NCBI GenBank assembly: GCA_030141605.1
Contig: JAQGDQ010000008.1
Coordinates: 634,501-694,500, forward strand
DNA: 60,000 nt
Direction: 5' to 3'
Origin: Tubiluchus corallicola
Lineage: Eukaryota > Priapulida > Priapulimorpha > Priapulimorphida > Tubiluchidae
Position numbers and translations under genes: made by a program. The notes below the pieces were generated by a model. It was not told the DNA's origin. It did not search any database and worked only from the letters and a program-made list of their open reading frames with translations. Numbering within the stretch: the stretch's first letter is position 1; each line of letters begins with the position of its first letter. Positions 45,902 through 57,078 of this stretch are shown piece by piece.

Positions 45902-48538
45902 GAATGCTGCCGCTGTGTACGTGGCAAAGCATCAACACTGGGTAAGCCTGTGAGTATGGGGGATTTTCTTATCCCCAGGAAGAATGCCATCGAGCGATTG
46001 CGACAAAAGTTTGACTTGTACCGCCGTCACCACAATGGCACGATCCCGCGTCATGAGATGGCTTACAGTGGCCTGGTTGATCAGCAGCGGCAGGAAACAG
46101 CGATTTTACATAGACGATGGTTAGAAGCCAGAGCAAAGAAAGCTGGCAAGAATAAGCATGAATCTAAAAGTAGGTGCGCATCTAATTCAGAATCTGGTCC
46201 TTCTGATCAAACAAAGGGCACTAAACGTAAATTCGATGAACAGTCGTCACCCATCGGAGAAAATGAGTCCGTGTTTGATGATGGACCAGATGCAAAGAAG
46301 GACTGTAATGGAACTGACCAAAGTGGTGTTTCTAGTATTTCTGTAAATATTAATTTGCAGCAGTTTTCCTCTCAGCCAAATCAAACTATTCATACTAATG
46401 TGACTGTTAAAACGCGTTGTTCAAGTGAGAGTGGAAGCACTAGCAGTGCAAAGCAGGACAGTACAAAAACTGTGCCTTGTTATAAGTCTTCCAGTCAAGT
46501 AAATCCTGATCCCGGTGTTCAGTGTAAACAAGAACCGCGTAGTGATGATGACAGTAGTTCACATAATATTGACGTAAATAATTCTGACGAGTTTACTAAT
46601 CTGGGTTTGGATATACATCCTGATATGTTGCAGGACATACTCAGCTCGCTTGGTCCCGATTTAATGGATCAGCTCAGTCATCTTGGTGATGATGAAAATA
46701 AAACTGGTAATGCTACTGAAGATGTAGAATTGCATCAGGATGCTAAAAAATTCTTAAGTCCCATGTCTCATAATGTGCCAGTTAGTAGTTTGTCTTGTTC
46801 TCGAAGTCAAGCACAATTTTCAACTGCACAACAAGTACGGTCTGACGCTCACGTGCCATTTGCCACTGCACCGCAAGTGGTGCCCTCAAACCACAAGTTT
46901 TTGCATCAACGGCATCCACAGATGGCATCTCCAAGTCCTGCCGCTTTGACTTTAAAACAAATGGCTGAACAGCACCAGAGACAAAGTAACGGCAATGACA
47001 CTCCTGGGCACGCATTTGGTGTGTTTGGGACTGCTTCAAAATTGCAACCAACGAGTGAACCCAGTGGCACTTGTGGTGCATTTGGTACTGCTGGACTCAC
47101 ACTTATTCAAACAAAGCAAGAAAATGTGCAAAACACTCAAAATATGTACAGCAGCAATTCTGAACATTTAGGTGCAAAAAATGGTGAGTTATTGCAGCTG
47201 GCAGGTACAAAACCATTGCGACACTTTTCTAATGATTCTGGGACAAATGTTCGCAAAGTTGTTTCTAATGACCCGGGACTCCATCGCACCCACTGCATGG
47301 ACATGTCTCAAATGCAGCACTTGCAGATTTCACAGGGAACAATCCATGTAATGCAACAGCAACAGACTAACGTGCCAGCGCGAATGCTGTATAATCCTAA
47401 CACACATCCACAGACCATTACAATATCACAAAGCCAATCTGTAGCCCTACAACATTCCAGACAGAGAATGATAGCACCTGGTAGTTTAGCATCTCGGCAG
47501 CAAAATCCAATGCAGCAGAAATTCTCTCAAAATTTGCAGCAGCAATTATCTCATCGTCCTCCTCCACCCGAGTACAAGCCACAATCAGCTACTTTGCATA
47601 ACCTCCAACAAGGGCAGCCTCCACTCATCAATACTTCCCAGGCACATTTGCACATTATGCAGTGTATACCGCAGAGTGGTAATTATATATTAAGAGCTGC
47701 ACCATCTCAGAGGATGAATTCAGGGAATAATGCTACTCCAGGTCTAATCTCCCAACAGCCAGGTTTTCCTGCGTCACGTATGCCAGTTGCTCAAATGACA
47801 TTCCAGCCACATTCGGGAATTCAAAATGTAAGACTTCCGTCGGGCTACAATACCATTACTGTACAAGAGCAGCAGAGATTCATTGCCGCACAAACTGGTC
47901 AGATGCGTGGGCAGTGGCCAACATCAGAAGGCACTGTTCATGAAAACCCTATTACACAGTCACAAAATGTGAAGCAGAACTTGGCGACATTGCGACCCAC
48001 TTTACAACAGCGGCCACAGCAGCAAATTGCTCAACAGCGCATGTCATCAGTCGATGTGGCACATGTAGCACAGCGACAAGTCATTCTGCAACAACAGCAG
48101 CATGTCACCGCACCTATACCTGCTCAAGGAAGTGCTTTGGACTTTCCGCTGCAACAAGTGCAGCAGCAACCGCATATTAATCTCCATCAGTCACATCCTC
48201 GGCACCACCACCAACAACAACAGCAGCTGCAACACCAGCAACATCAAGTAATGTCACACCAGTTGCAACAACATTCTCAGTTGCAAGCTTCCCATCATGC
48301 TCACCTAACACCACAGTCGCACAACTCGCAGCAATCTCAGCAACATCCGCCGCAACATTCTCATCTCCAACAATCACATTCTGCTCAAATGCCTGAGTCA
48401 AGAGAACAACAAAATTTGAATTCAGAATACGTCACCTTGGACTTCTTAGATAATAGTGGAGGCATAGATTTGCTAAATTTTGATGGTACTGGGTCAGGCT
48501 TTAACATCTTAGATGATATGGATCTGTTGCCTAAATGA
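45902..48538 (+). CDS. MAML: Mastermind-like Notch transcriptional co-activator
   Basis: Nuclear protein that clamps the Notch intracellular domain onto CSL and recruits p300-type acetyltransferases (family knowledge). CDS 45,956-48,538, 860 residues, one exon. Start is the ATG opening MGDFLIPRKNAIERLRQKF; the frame above it runs back to an acceptor (TTTATTTTGCCAG) at 45,900-45,901, so the leader is spliced. Residues 1-67 form the basic mastermind helix (RLRQKFDLYRRHH, ALHRRWLEARAKKAGK-like). A likely NLS, KGTKRK, is at ~87-91. An acid-hydrophobic stretch at ~208-241 (DIHPDMLQDILSSLGPDLMD) sits where co-activator binding is expected. Residues ~460-815 are Gln/His-rich and disordered. It ends in YVTLDFLDNSGGIDLL and DDMDLL, another acidic motif. 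Length suits invertebrate and vertebrate family members. Paralogue cannot be assigned. Confidence 0.95.
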   Translation, partial: ECCRCVRGKASTLGKPVSMGDFLIPRKNAIERLRQKFDLYRRHHNGTIPRHEMAYSGLVDQQRQETAILHRRWLEARAKKAGKNKHESKSRCASNSESGPSDQTKGTKRKFDEQSSPIGENESVFDDGPDAKKDCNGTDQSGVSSISVNINLQQFSSQPNQTIHTNVTVKTRCSSESGSTSSAKQDSTKTVPCYKSSSQVNPDPGVQCKQEPRSDDDSSSHNIDVNNSDEFTNLGLDIHPDMLQDILSSLGPDLMDQLSHLGDDENKTGNATEDVELHQDAKKFLSPMSHNVPVSSLSCSRSQAQFSTAQQVRSDAHVPFATAPQVVPSNHKFLHQRHPQMASPSPAALTLKQMAEQHQRQSNGNDTPGHAFGVFGTASKLQPTSEPSGTCGAFGTAGLTLIQTKQENVQNTQNMYSSNSEHLGAKNGELLQLAGTKPLRHFSNDSGTNVRKVVSNDPGLHRTHCMDMSQMQHLQISQGTIHVMQQQQTNVPARMLYNPNTHPQTITISQSQSVALQHSRQRMIAPGSLASRQQNPMQQKFSQNLQQQLSHRPPPPEYKPQSATLHNLQQGQPPLINTSQAHLHIMQCIPQSGNYILRAAPSQRMNSGNNATPGLISQQPGFPASRMPVAQMTFQPHSGIQNVRLPSGYNTITVQEQQRFIAAQTGQMRGQWPTSEGTVHENPITQSQNVKQNLATLRPTLQQRPQQQIAQQRMSSVDVAHVAQRQVILQQQQHVTAPIPAQGSALDFPLQQVQQQPHINLHQSHPRHHHQQQQQLQHQQHQVMSHQLQQHSQLQASHHAHLTPQSHNSQQSQQHPPQHSHLQQSHSAQMPESREQQNLNSEYVTLDFLDNSGGIDLLNFDGTGSGFNILDDMDLLPK
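48180..48400 (+). repeat. CAG/CAA-CAY low-complexity coding tract
   Basis: Interrupted CAA/CAG/CAT/CAC codons encode the Gln/His-rich segment of mastermind. Mixed codons rather than a pure CAG run, so less prone to expansion. Confidence 0.85.
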
Positions 48539-49880
48539 TTTTTTTGTTACACTTATCAAGTTGTAGATATATTTGTGCCCAAACCATGATTTCTGACAAA
48601 AGTTTAAATGTTACAGTTTGTAGGATTATGTATAGCTTTGTCTTCCAAAATGTTATGCTCTGGCAAAGTTTTATATTTTTACACATAAACATGTTTTTGT
48701 ACATAAGTTTTTTATGACAAATTAAATGCTTCAGTGTTATTCACATAAGTGATTCACATATGCAATGTAGCTTTTTAGACAATGATCAGTATTTTTGCAA
48801 TACTTATTTTTGTCTGTATGTATCTGTTTGTGGATAAATTTGTAATCAGCGTTGCAGGAGTCATATAATTAGTCAGTTTTCTTTTACTTGTATATTTTGA
48901 AAAGTGTAAGTGGTAATACACAAACTTTTATGTAAAATTTCTTTACGACTATTAGTGTGACTGATATTAGTTGTGTATGCTTTCATTTAGAGTACTGTAT
49001 AATTATTTCTTTTATGTAGAACTTGCATTCTAATGTGTTGTAAGTTTTTTGGTATGTTTCATGGCTAATAGCTGTCCAGTATTGCTGTTTTTATGATGGA
49101 AATGTAGATCATTAGACTTCATTAGACAAAAGAAGCTGCTTTTAGGAATTGTGTAATTAATTGTGCTAATATTTTTATAGACATCTTATTTTGTAATATA
49201 CTGTTTGCATTTGGTGAATTTGTTATCTAATTACAGTTTTTTCTTATTACAATTTAGGCTAAAATGACAGTGGTAGTTGTAGAAAACTGTAATATTGTAG
49301 GCAGTACCGTATTTCTAATTAGTAAGATATGTATATGAGTTTTTTCTAGAACCTTGACAAAATTTATTGTTATCAAGTCGGTTGTGATTTTAAACATTGT
49401 GAAACATATTTATATAAGCATATTTATGAATGTACAGTTTAAGTCTTTAAGCACAAGAGTGTGTTGTTCTAAAGGCAATCTTGCATATCAGGCATTTTCC
49501 TTTATTGCCTGGTTACTATGGAGTCCAGTTTGTGGATAAATGTGGTAAACTTCCCGGGTATAATTGCGATAATGCAATGTGGCATTTATCCTGTTAAGTC
49601 TGTCCTGGACATTGTTATTCCTGTTCCGTTCTGTTTTTAATAGTGATTCTTACCTTTTTTCACATAATATTGTGACGGAAATATTAAAACCAGTACAGTA
49701 TACTTTATATGATCGTATTATTTCACGAGTGAATATTATAGAATCATGACTTAATTTCATTTTTGTGAAACCAAAAAAAATCGATGTTTTTACACCTAAT
49801 TATGAGACTTGATTCACATTATGAGTGAACAATTTTTCGAGTTGACAATAAATGTTTCCTTGTTGATTCTTTTGTCATTT
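48539..49880 (+). other. MAML: Mastermind 3' UTR
   Basis: T-rich, about 1.3 kb from the stop to AATAAA at 49,847-49,852, which is followed by a T/G-rich stretch (TGTTTCCTTGTTGATTCTTTTG), the expected downstream element. A second AATAAA lies at 50,325-50,330. Confidence 0.6.
49847..49852 (+). terminator. MAML: Mastermind poly(A) signal
   Basis: Canonical AATAAA with a T/G-rich element within 30 bases. Best candidate for the end of the mastermind transcript. Confidence 0.55.
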
Positions 49881-50753
49881 TGGATATTAGGGGCGCACAA
49901 ATGGAGGCTGTAGTATGCTAAGTATTCGGTGTAGTCTTACTAGTACTTTTTACTGTGCTCTTACTGTACGAATCAAATTTTCAGGAATTGAATGTTAACT
50001 AACTGTGTCAAGCGTCAATATGCAGTTAAATGTAAACAGTAGTTAGTTTCATATTTAAAGAATGTGCGGCTGTGACTGTATGTTTAAACTTTCTATTTAT
50101 AGTATTTTATACACATGCATTTTGAATGCATATCAAGCTTTAGATGCCTTTTATCCTTACAGAAGTGTTTACACATCTCATTGTTTTTTATAATTTTTTT
50201 GTAAAACGAATCTTGTAAAAACAAGCAAATCTATATGAAAATAATAACGATGAATGATAATATTTCGTATTACTGAATTTATAGTGTACAACATGTACAG
50301 CATGCAATCGCTGTGCAACAGACAAATAAATTTTCTGTTATAACATGCAAGTTTATATTTCAACGTGCAAGCTGGTATAGTAAAACCGGTCCTGTGCTCA
50401 ATCTGCACCTGCCGTCTTGTGTTGTGGTATAGACGCTATTGGATTGGATGCATGTTGCGTGCATTGTGTTGAGTTGTTGCTGCTGTCCTGTATCATACGT
50501 TTACTGTATGAAACTTTTCCCTGGGGTATTTCCAGATGTTCCACGCTTCTCTAAAGAAAACATTCATTGCTGCTGGGTGGGAGAATGCTTTTATGCATTT
50601 AACTGTGGATTGCTAAATACGTAATATTCAGTGTGATTTTGTAAATTGAAAATGTTGCTGTTGAAATTTTTTGCCTTGTTTTTCACGAAGTATTTATGAT
50701 GACCTGTTCGTCGTAGAATGACAATGAGAGAACTAATTGCGTAGTCTTAATCT

Positions 50754-50759
50754 TTTATT
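50754..50759 (-). terminator. Poly(A) signal after the small ORF
   Basis: AATAAA on the minus strand, 34 bases past the stop of the 84-residue ORF. Confidence 0.4.
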
Positions 50760-50792
50760 GTAACCATTAAGTTAATGCTTGTTTAGTTTTTA

Positions 50793-51047
50793 TCAGGCAC
50801 CAACTTGCTTAGAAACTTCCATCACTTTTCTTTTGCCCTGTTCTTGATTGAGGTTTGGTGACGGGCTGGTTATCAGATCTTGATCTCTCCAGTAGTTGTT
50901 ATAGTATGTAGCAAGTACTTGTATATACAGTGGTTGTTGTTGATGTGTATTTTCTACATAATTTACAAAACCTCGCGTCAAGTTCTTAACATTTGGTAAA
51001 CCCTTGGCTTGACTTGGTTCGTCGCAATTGTGACTCGTCTTTGACAT
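50793..51047 (-). CDS. Small intronless ORF, 84 residues, unknown
   Basis: ATG at 51,047 with an in-frame TAA nine codons upstream and stop at 50,793. Starts MSKTSHNCDEPSQAKGLPNV; the middle is aromatic (QQQPLYIQVLATYYNNYWRD), the C-terminus polar with a KGKRKVMEVSK-like basic end. No signal peptide or membrane segment. A canonical AATAAA follows 34 bases past the stop, supporting a transcript. Convergent with mastermind. I do not recognise the family. It could be a chance ORF or the last exon of a longer gene. Confidence 0.45.
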   Translation of the reverse strand: MSKTSHNCDEPSQAKGLPNVKNLTRGFVNYVENTHQQQPLYIQVLATYYNNYWRDQDLITSPSPNLNQEQGKRKVMEVSKQVGA

Positions 51048-51099
51048 GTTTTTCAACTTTTCATTGTTCGTTTAATCTGTGGTCAAGGTTCATGCTGTG

Positions 51100-54000
51100 G
51101 AGTAGAGGTCGTGGGTACGCAATCACTAGCTAGTGCGTGGCGTGAACTTGAGCACACAGCCTGTGTACAGTCATTAGCTCGTTAGATTCGACTGATACTG
51201 ATTCTGTCTCACTGGTGTGGTGTATCACTGTTGCAAGCGCAATTATTGGTTGCTTACTAACCTTAACCTTGTTCTGCCTGGTAAAGTTTTGTGAACTTGA
51301 CCTCTGACGTTTCTCGCACTCTATCTTTATGTTGAAAAACGACCCCGTGCGTAGAAACGTGCTCGCCTTGAAACTTCTTGAAAAGTAAATTCAAAACCCA
51401 AAATCTTACTATTCGTATTAAATGAGGAACTACCCGTGTAGTAAACTGCAAAATGGTAAGAAACAGTTTGGGTCTTCCTGCAGAACGACAAAACTGTCCA
51501 AAATAGCCTAAACTTCACAAGGAATTGAAATAAAAAATGCTTAATGACAAGGATAGGTATAATTGTCAAAATTTCGATAGTTTTTATGACTAGTTGGAGT
51601 CCAGCTAAAGTGTTATGAAGGTAACGACGAGGTATAGTCGCCATCACTGCTATTCTATTTATATGCATTTTGTGACTTTCAACAAAATTATTTCCATCAA
51701 ATTTAGTCTTCCCTTCGGAACTAAACCTCTCTACTGAAGTTTGAACTGCAAATAGGTACTCGAGCAGTACCTATTTACCTCGCTGTTTTCAAATTTCGAG
51801 GCGAATTATTATTGGAAATCGCATCGCGGATTCAGCTGAACATCTGCTGCTGCACTGGGCATTTGTACTCTTCTTATTTGCATGAATTTGTTATCGTAGA
51901 GTAGAGAAACCTCGCAATGAATTCCACAGTCAAGCAGCTTTATGAAAACTTGCCTGATACCTGAGCGAGTACTTGCACACCTAGGATTTTCATGAGTAGT
52001 GAAGCCTTAACAATGGTTGTGTGGATTATTGGTTGTGGTTACAACGTGGAAGTGTACGAGGCTGGAGGGCTGCAGCCCCCCCCCCCCCTACACACCAGGA
52101 TTCGAGCAAACACATTTTTTTCGGGCACCAGCCAAATGATGAAAAAAAAATTCATAAAACGAAATCTCGAAATTTCTCGATGCCGCCAAGTGAACTGCCC
52201 GAAATCCGGGCATTTTTTGATCTTGGGGTAGGGTGAGGCAATTCCCGACTTTTTTCGGGTTGCCATTGTATTTTTCGGGCAAAAGTGGCTTAAATGTTAA
52301 TGGGCCTAATCTTACTATTTTGCAAGTGATTTCCTATTCATAAATGTGACTACAGCTTAATATTATATCTTTGATATTTTCTTTATAATTGATTCGCGCA
52401 TACATTAGTCATTAGTCAGGCAAGACTAGTGTGCTTTCATGGTGTTGTTACTTTGATATGCACTGCTCATGATATACCATCAGTACTTTTGCCGTACTTT
52501 AAATCTAGACACTTGACAGCTGTTGTGGAAATTACAGTGCGTGTAGATAAGCAACATCCCGCTGGAAAGATAAATAACTTATCCACGAGTCAAAATAATG
52601 TTCATTGCCTTGTTATTTTCTTTCTTGAATCTGTAGTTTCAGTTTGTTGGATTTGTTGTGGTAATCGTCTGTAGTTGTTTTACGCCGCCATTACGATTTC
52701 TTTAAAATAAGACTAAATTAACGTCGAAAACATTTTCCCAAATATCGCCCAATTTATTATTGTCTGTAATTAGTTTATTGATACTACCCTGAGGCATCTA
52801 ATCTAATATTATTTTATACTTGCACTACGTTTATTATGTTTATGGCACTAAGCATGCATCGTGAATCGCTCGTCTTTGAGTCGTGTATAAGTCCTAAGTG
52901 TTACTATTCACTTTATGGTCATAAGTATATTACATACTCAGGGTGCATAATGCAAAGAAAATCAAATCAATATCTTATTGGAAAAAGTGTACTGTATATT
53001 ACTCATTGTTGTCCTTACCTATAACCTATTCTGAACGTCTGAGGACGTTTATAGAGAGATCTTTCTATCAACGTAAAGTGACTAAACCTAATACCTCAGT
53101 GCAGATAGTACTTTTTAGTCAGTTTTAGCAGTTTATCTCAATACAAATATAAGTTTTTCCTCCTCTGTTTTTTTACAAAGTTTGGCTCTTCCAAAAATTA
53201 TTGAAAAAGAGCACAGTATGATATAGCGCTAACGTATCCGGAACTTGTCATGTAAGATAGTGAACAGGAAAGTGTTATCTGATCAAATGTAACTAAGTAC
53301 TAGGGTTAGAAAATGTATATTTTGGTAAAAGAAAATTCCACAGACAAGAGGGCCGAGGGAAAATTGATTTATAAACCGCAATTGTGCATCTAGGAATGTT
53401 CAATTTAAAGATATAAAAAACGGCTGCAAAAAGATAGTTCCAAGTAAACTGTCGGTGTTTAGGTACCAATAATGAATCCAGTAATGGTCATTGATTTTTA
53501 CCTCAAGTGTTATCCCGAGCTACCTGTTTTGTTGTTTATAGTTCTAGCTGTAAAAGGAAGTACAAATAAGCGTATGCGACAACCGAAAAACGTCAGAAAT
53601 TTACGGACACTGCCGCGTGCCTTTACTAAACTACATAAGAGAAACACGTTTATAAAACCTCGAATTATTCAAGAACTTTATTCTAGGTGACCTTCACATG
53701 TAGACCTGTTAAGTGCACCAAAAAACGATGTTATTGCTTGTAAGTAGAGCAGTGAGGGACAACAGTGTGAAAAGACAAAGCATGTAGTGTGGTGCTCTTG
53801 ACTTTTGCCCTTGACACGATTTTAAATCGCTAGCCCTCTAGACATTTGAGCGGTGTAATGCGCGTTAACCTTTTCTGGTTGCTGCGTGGCAGACTAAGCA
53901 GCGAAAGGTGTTTTAATTGATAATTCTGAGAATTATTGCATTTATGAGCTGCATGGACGGATTTTTAAGGCTGTGTTTATGTTTAATTTGCGGATATTAA

Positions 54001-56640
54001 TGACGAAGGCGCTAACCATTATCATATATCTTTTCTTTTGCAAGGAGACGTGTTGAAGTTGTTATTGGAGGCCTGAGGCATTCTCATTATTTTTGCAAAC
54101 ACTAATTTTTGCCTCAGTTTCATTCGGTTGATTATTCTTTGCTGTATTGTATTGTGTTGTAGGCAATAATGATAGCCTACCTAGAGTTACCTAAAACTTC
54201 AACATGGAACCTAGTAGCGTGATTAGATTGGAATCTTTATTATCAAAGCTAATACTCTAAGATGATACACCGAACTGGCAGAAATGTCTCAACCATATTC
54301 GGATGTAAATACATCTTCTCAAAAGGTAAACAACCAACACGGATATGGCAAAAAACCTCCCAGAGTCAATATCGAACTGGTTTTCATTTTTTATATTTTA
54401 GCTGACCAGCTTCGGTGTTGCTTAATTTTATTCGACACACCATGACTACCAAAAATATGCTTGAATCCTGTTGGTTGTTAAAAAGTATAAGTTTTCTGAC
54501 GTAACAGGGACTCCTTGCTGTCCATCAGTTATTCAGTGTTGAATTGAATTCGATGTCTTTATTTTACGTTTGGCTGGTGAATTGATAATTTCCGTCAAAT
54601 CATCGGCCCAAATGTATAGAAAACCTGTTGAAATTGCTCGTCAAGTGTTGATCAAATAGTGACACCGTATTTGTTACGTAATTGAATGTATTCTAGTAAT
54701 TGTTGCCTTTGTTGGCGAGGTTTTCTAACCTCTGTTGATCTGATGACCTCGCAGTAAATTCTCTGAGAAATGACAATGTAGAATTCCGCATACTTTATTT
54801 GCAAAGATTTTTGACCGAAAAAATTAATTCTTGTAATTTTCTTCATACTGGTATTGTGACTTTATGATATTTTAACTTTTATTATTCCAACCGGGTGAGT
54901 TGTAAATTAACGTAACACACATATAGGTTGTCAAAAACAGACACTTTTTTTACAGGAAAAACCGAAATTAATAGATAGAACTAACAAAGCCACTAGAAAT
55001 AGCACTTAATTTTTATTTTAATATCTGGTATAGCCACAATTCGTAACTTTAACTGCTTTCACTGGGGCGCGGGGACGTGATAAATAGTGGGCTGCCGTAT
55101 GAGTTTGTTTTTTTCTTAAGAACTTCTTTATTTTTATCTTTGATGATAACCCGGATAAGCAGTTGATAAGAATTAGAAAAACAGATCACGGTATTTAAAA
55201 AGAAATTAGAAGAAAAATTGTTGAAACAAATATTTATATCAAATTTTATAAGTCTAGTGTGTTTATCATAATTTTCTTGACATCCTCCGGAATCGGTGCA
55301 GACAAAATGCCACAACCGTGTATCCTCTGAATGTAGTACCGCGTGTAGCGTGGTACCCAAGTGAAAGTGAAGCGGGTAGGTACCAGACTATCCTTTATAC
55401 AGCGAAAGAGTGTGCAAGAGCCATTGCTGTACAGACGATTGCCATTATATTCTTGTTTAGTTGCTAATGCAAAGAACTGTGGTAATGTACTCTTTGGAAA
55501 AATCGTGTTTATAATAAATATTATTAAGACGATGTCATGGCTTATATGCCACTTTACCTACTGTTATTTGCAACTATACATTTGCAGTAATGTTTGAAAA
55601 GCAAGATCATTAGAGCTAGTATACTTGCTTGATGATACGAATTTAATTAACGTGTGCGCTTATAATTGTCTGACTGATGCACAACAGTCTTAAAGACTTA
55701 ATATTACTGTAGCTGTATTTCAAAAATAGAACGCCGTCACTAAAACATGTAAGGAAAAATAGTAATCTGTCATTTTAGTGAGCGATTCTCGGGTAACCCT
55801 AGTCTGGTAGCTATATTGCGTTTGACCTAGGGCAGTGGAGAAAGGTCGGCCACTTTGCATTTAAGCTAAATTAAATTAGATCAAATAATTTATCAGAAAG
55901 TTAGTGAAAAACCATGTACCACGAAAACTGACATTTTTTCAATCAGAAAATAAAATTTAGCATTTGGGCTGGGCAAAAACCATCAGTCTGGTAGTGCTTG
56001 TACCTACAAATAACGTTCAGTTATAACAAATGTGTTTGGCAACAATCACGCATTAAACTAAATGATAAAGATTGACATTTCCCTGTCATATTTCTACATG
56101 CCTTGTCGTGCCCTTGTGCTACAGTGATCCTGTCACCCTGGGCATTTTGGTCGTCCAGTTTTAGTGAGACTTTGCTCCACCAATTGTAAATTTTTCTTCT
56201 GGTAATAATAATGTGGTTTTTAGCATTTCGTTATATACTTCATCAGACAATCTGAATAGTTGCAACATACTAAGAACCAATCGCACTCAAAAAATTAAAG
56301 AATTACAAGTTGTTCCAAAAAATATGTTTTCAATACGGTATAAAACAAAAATTGATAAGAAAAATTTTTTGGAACTCGAGAATCTAGCCTAGCTACTAAT
56401 GTAGTCTGTTATGTTAAATTCTATTCTGTTCCTGTTAAACATAAAGTGCACTTAGTGTTGATGATCACTAATGCGATTGATCAATAAAACTGATAAAACT
56501 TTAAAATTCGGATGAAGTTTCCCAGAATGAGTGAATTTGTAAAGTAATATTTGAGAATAATATAGATGAGATCAATCTGGTCGACCTTCACCCAGCCACT
56601 CATCTTCTTGCCATTCTTTGTTACAAATGTGTCGCTATCG
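51100..56640. other. Intergenic between mastermind and SRRT
   Basis: AT-rich, no recognisable gene. Short ORFs lack family features. A GC-richer repeat patch occupies 52,030-52,285. 53,447-53,477 shares about 26 of 30 bases with 9,836-9,867. A short imperfect palindrome (CCTTTTCTGG...GCAGCGAAAGG) lies near 53,868-53,915. Confidence 0.5.
52030..52285. repeat. GC-richer interspersed repeat with poly-C and CGGG motifs
   Basis: GGGCTGCAGCCC palindrome running into a C13 run (52,076-52,088), then three TTTTTCGGG motifs and two small hairpins (TGCCCG/CGGGCA and CCCGA/TCGGG). Composition differs sharply from both flanks. All six frames stay open for 60-80 codons by composition. Confidence 0.5.
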
Positions 56641-56693
56641 AGCAGTGCACTAAAACAATAAATTACCAAAAAATTGTAGTATTTTAAAAAGGC

Positions 56694-56735
56694 ATGTCTG
56701 CTTTTGAATTTGAAGCAAAACCTAGCCGAATAGAA
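56694..56735 (+). promoter_or_regulatory. SRRT: Probable SRRT leader exon with a uORF start
   Basis: ATG at 56,694 followed by 14 codons (MSAFEFEAKPSRIE) and a perfect donor GAA|GTAAGT. The next acceptor, TTTTTTTAG, ends at 56,931; the exon from 56,932 carries the SRRT ATG. Splicing would continue this frame 22 codons to a TGA at 56,998-57,000, overlapping the SRRT start out of frame. The leader exon's 5' limit is unknown. Confidence 0.5.
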
Positions 56736-56992
56736 GTAAGTGTGGAAAGGTCACAGAGCTCTCGCAGTGGCCATGGCAGTTCTTGGTTCATATTCAGGTT
56801 CACTCCTGACTTCGTATTTCTTTCTTTTCACTCAAATTTAACAACTTCAAAAATTAACAGGCTTATGCCACTAATATATCATAAGTAATACAGAAATTAA
56901 TATTACAAATAATTGATTTCGCTTTTTTTAGGTTAGAAGAATAGACCATATTGTAATATTTCCGCTATTCAGCATATATTTTTACCTCCATA

Positions 56993-57078
56993 ATGGGTGA
57001 CAGTGATGATGAATATGACCGGCGTCGTCGTGATAAATTCCGTCGCGAACGTAGCGATTACGGGCGCGAAGACAGAAG
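56993..57078 (+). CDS. SRRT: SRRT coding exon 1
   Basis: [20 protein letters not shown] and further basic residues to REDR, donor AAG|GTAAAC, phase 2. Preceded in the same exon by about 60 bases of leader from the acceptor at 56,931. Confidence 0.93.

Noticed and set aside
45878-45955. 26 residues upstream of the mastermind ATG
   Set aside because: No ATG (begins TTG), partly before the splice acceptor at 45,901.
46158-48401. Overlapping ORFs inside mastermind
   Set aside because: Shadows of the CAG/CAA-rich coding sequence.
51327-51668. 113-codon minus-strand ORF
   Set aside because: Hydrophobic but without a recognisable motif, splice context or poly(A) signal; likely chance.
53868-53915. 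Tiny piggyBac-like foldback (TTAACCTTTTCTGG ... AAAGGTGTTTTAA)
   Set aside because: Under 50 bp with imperfect arms; may be chance.
56481-56669. Minus-strand frame with SDTFVTKNGKKMSGWVKVD
   Set aside because: Reads like protein and follows a TTTTAG acceptor, but starts at TTG, has no convincing donor or partner exon, and I recognise no family. Left unannotated; a divergent gene sharing the SRRT promoter is not excluded.
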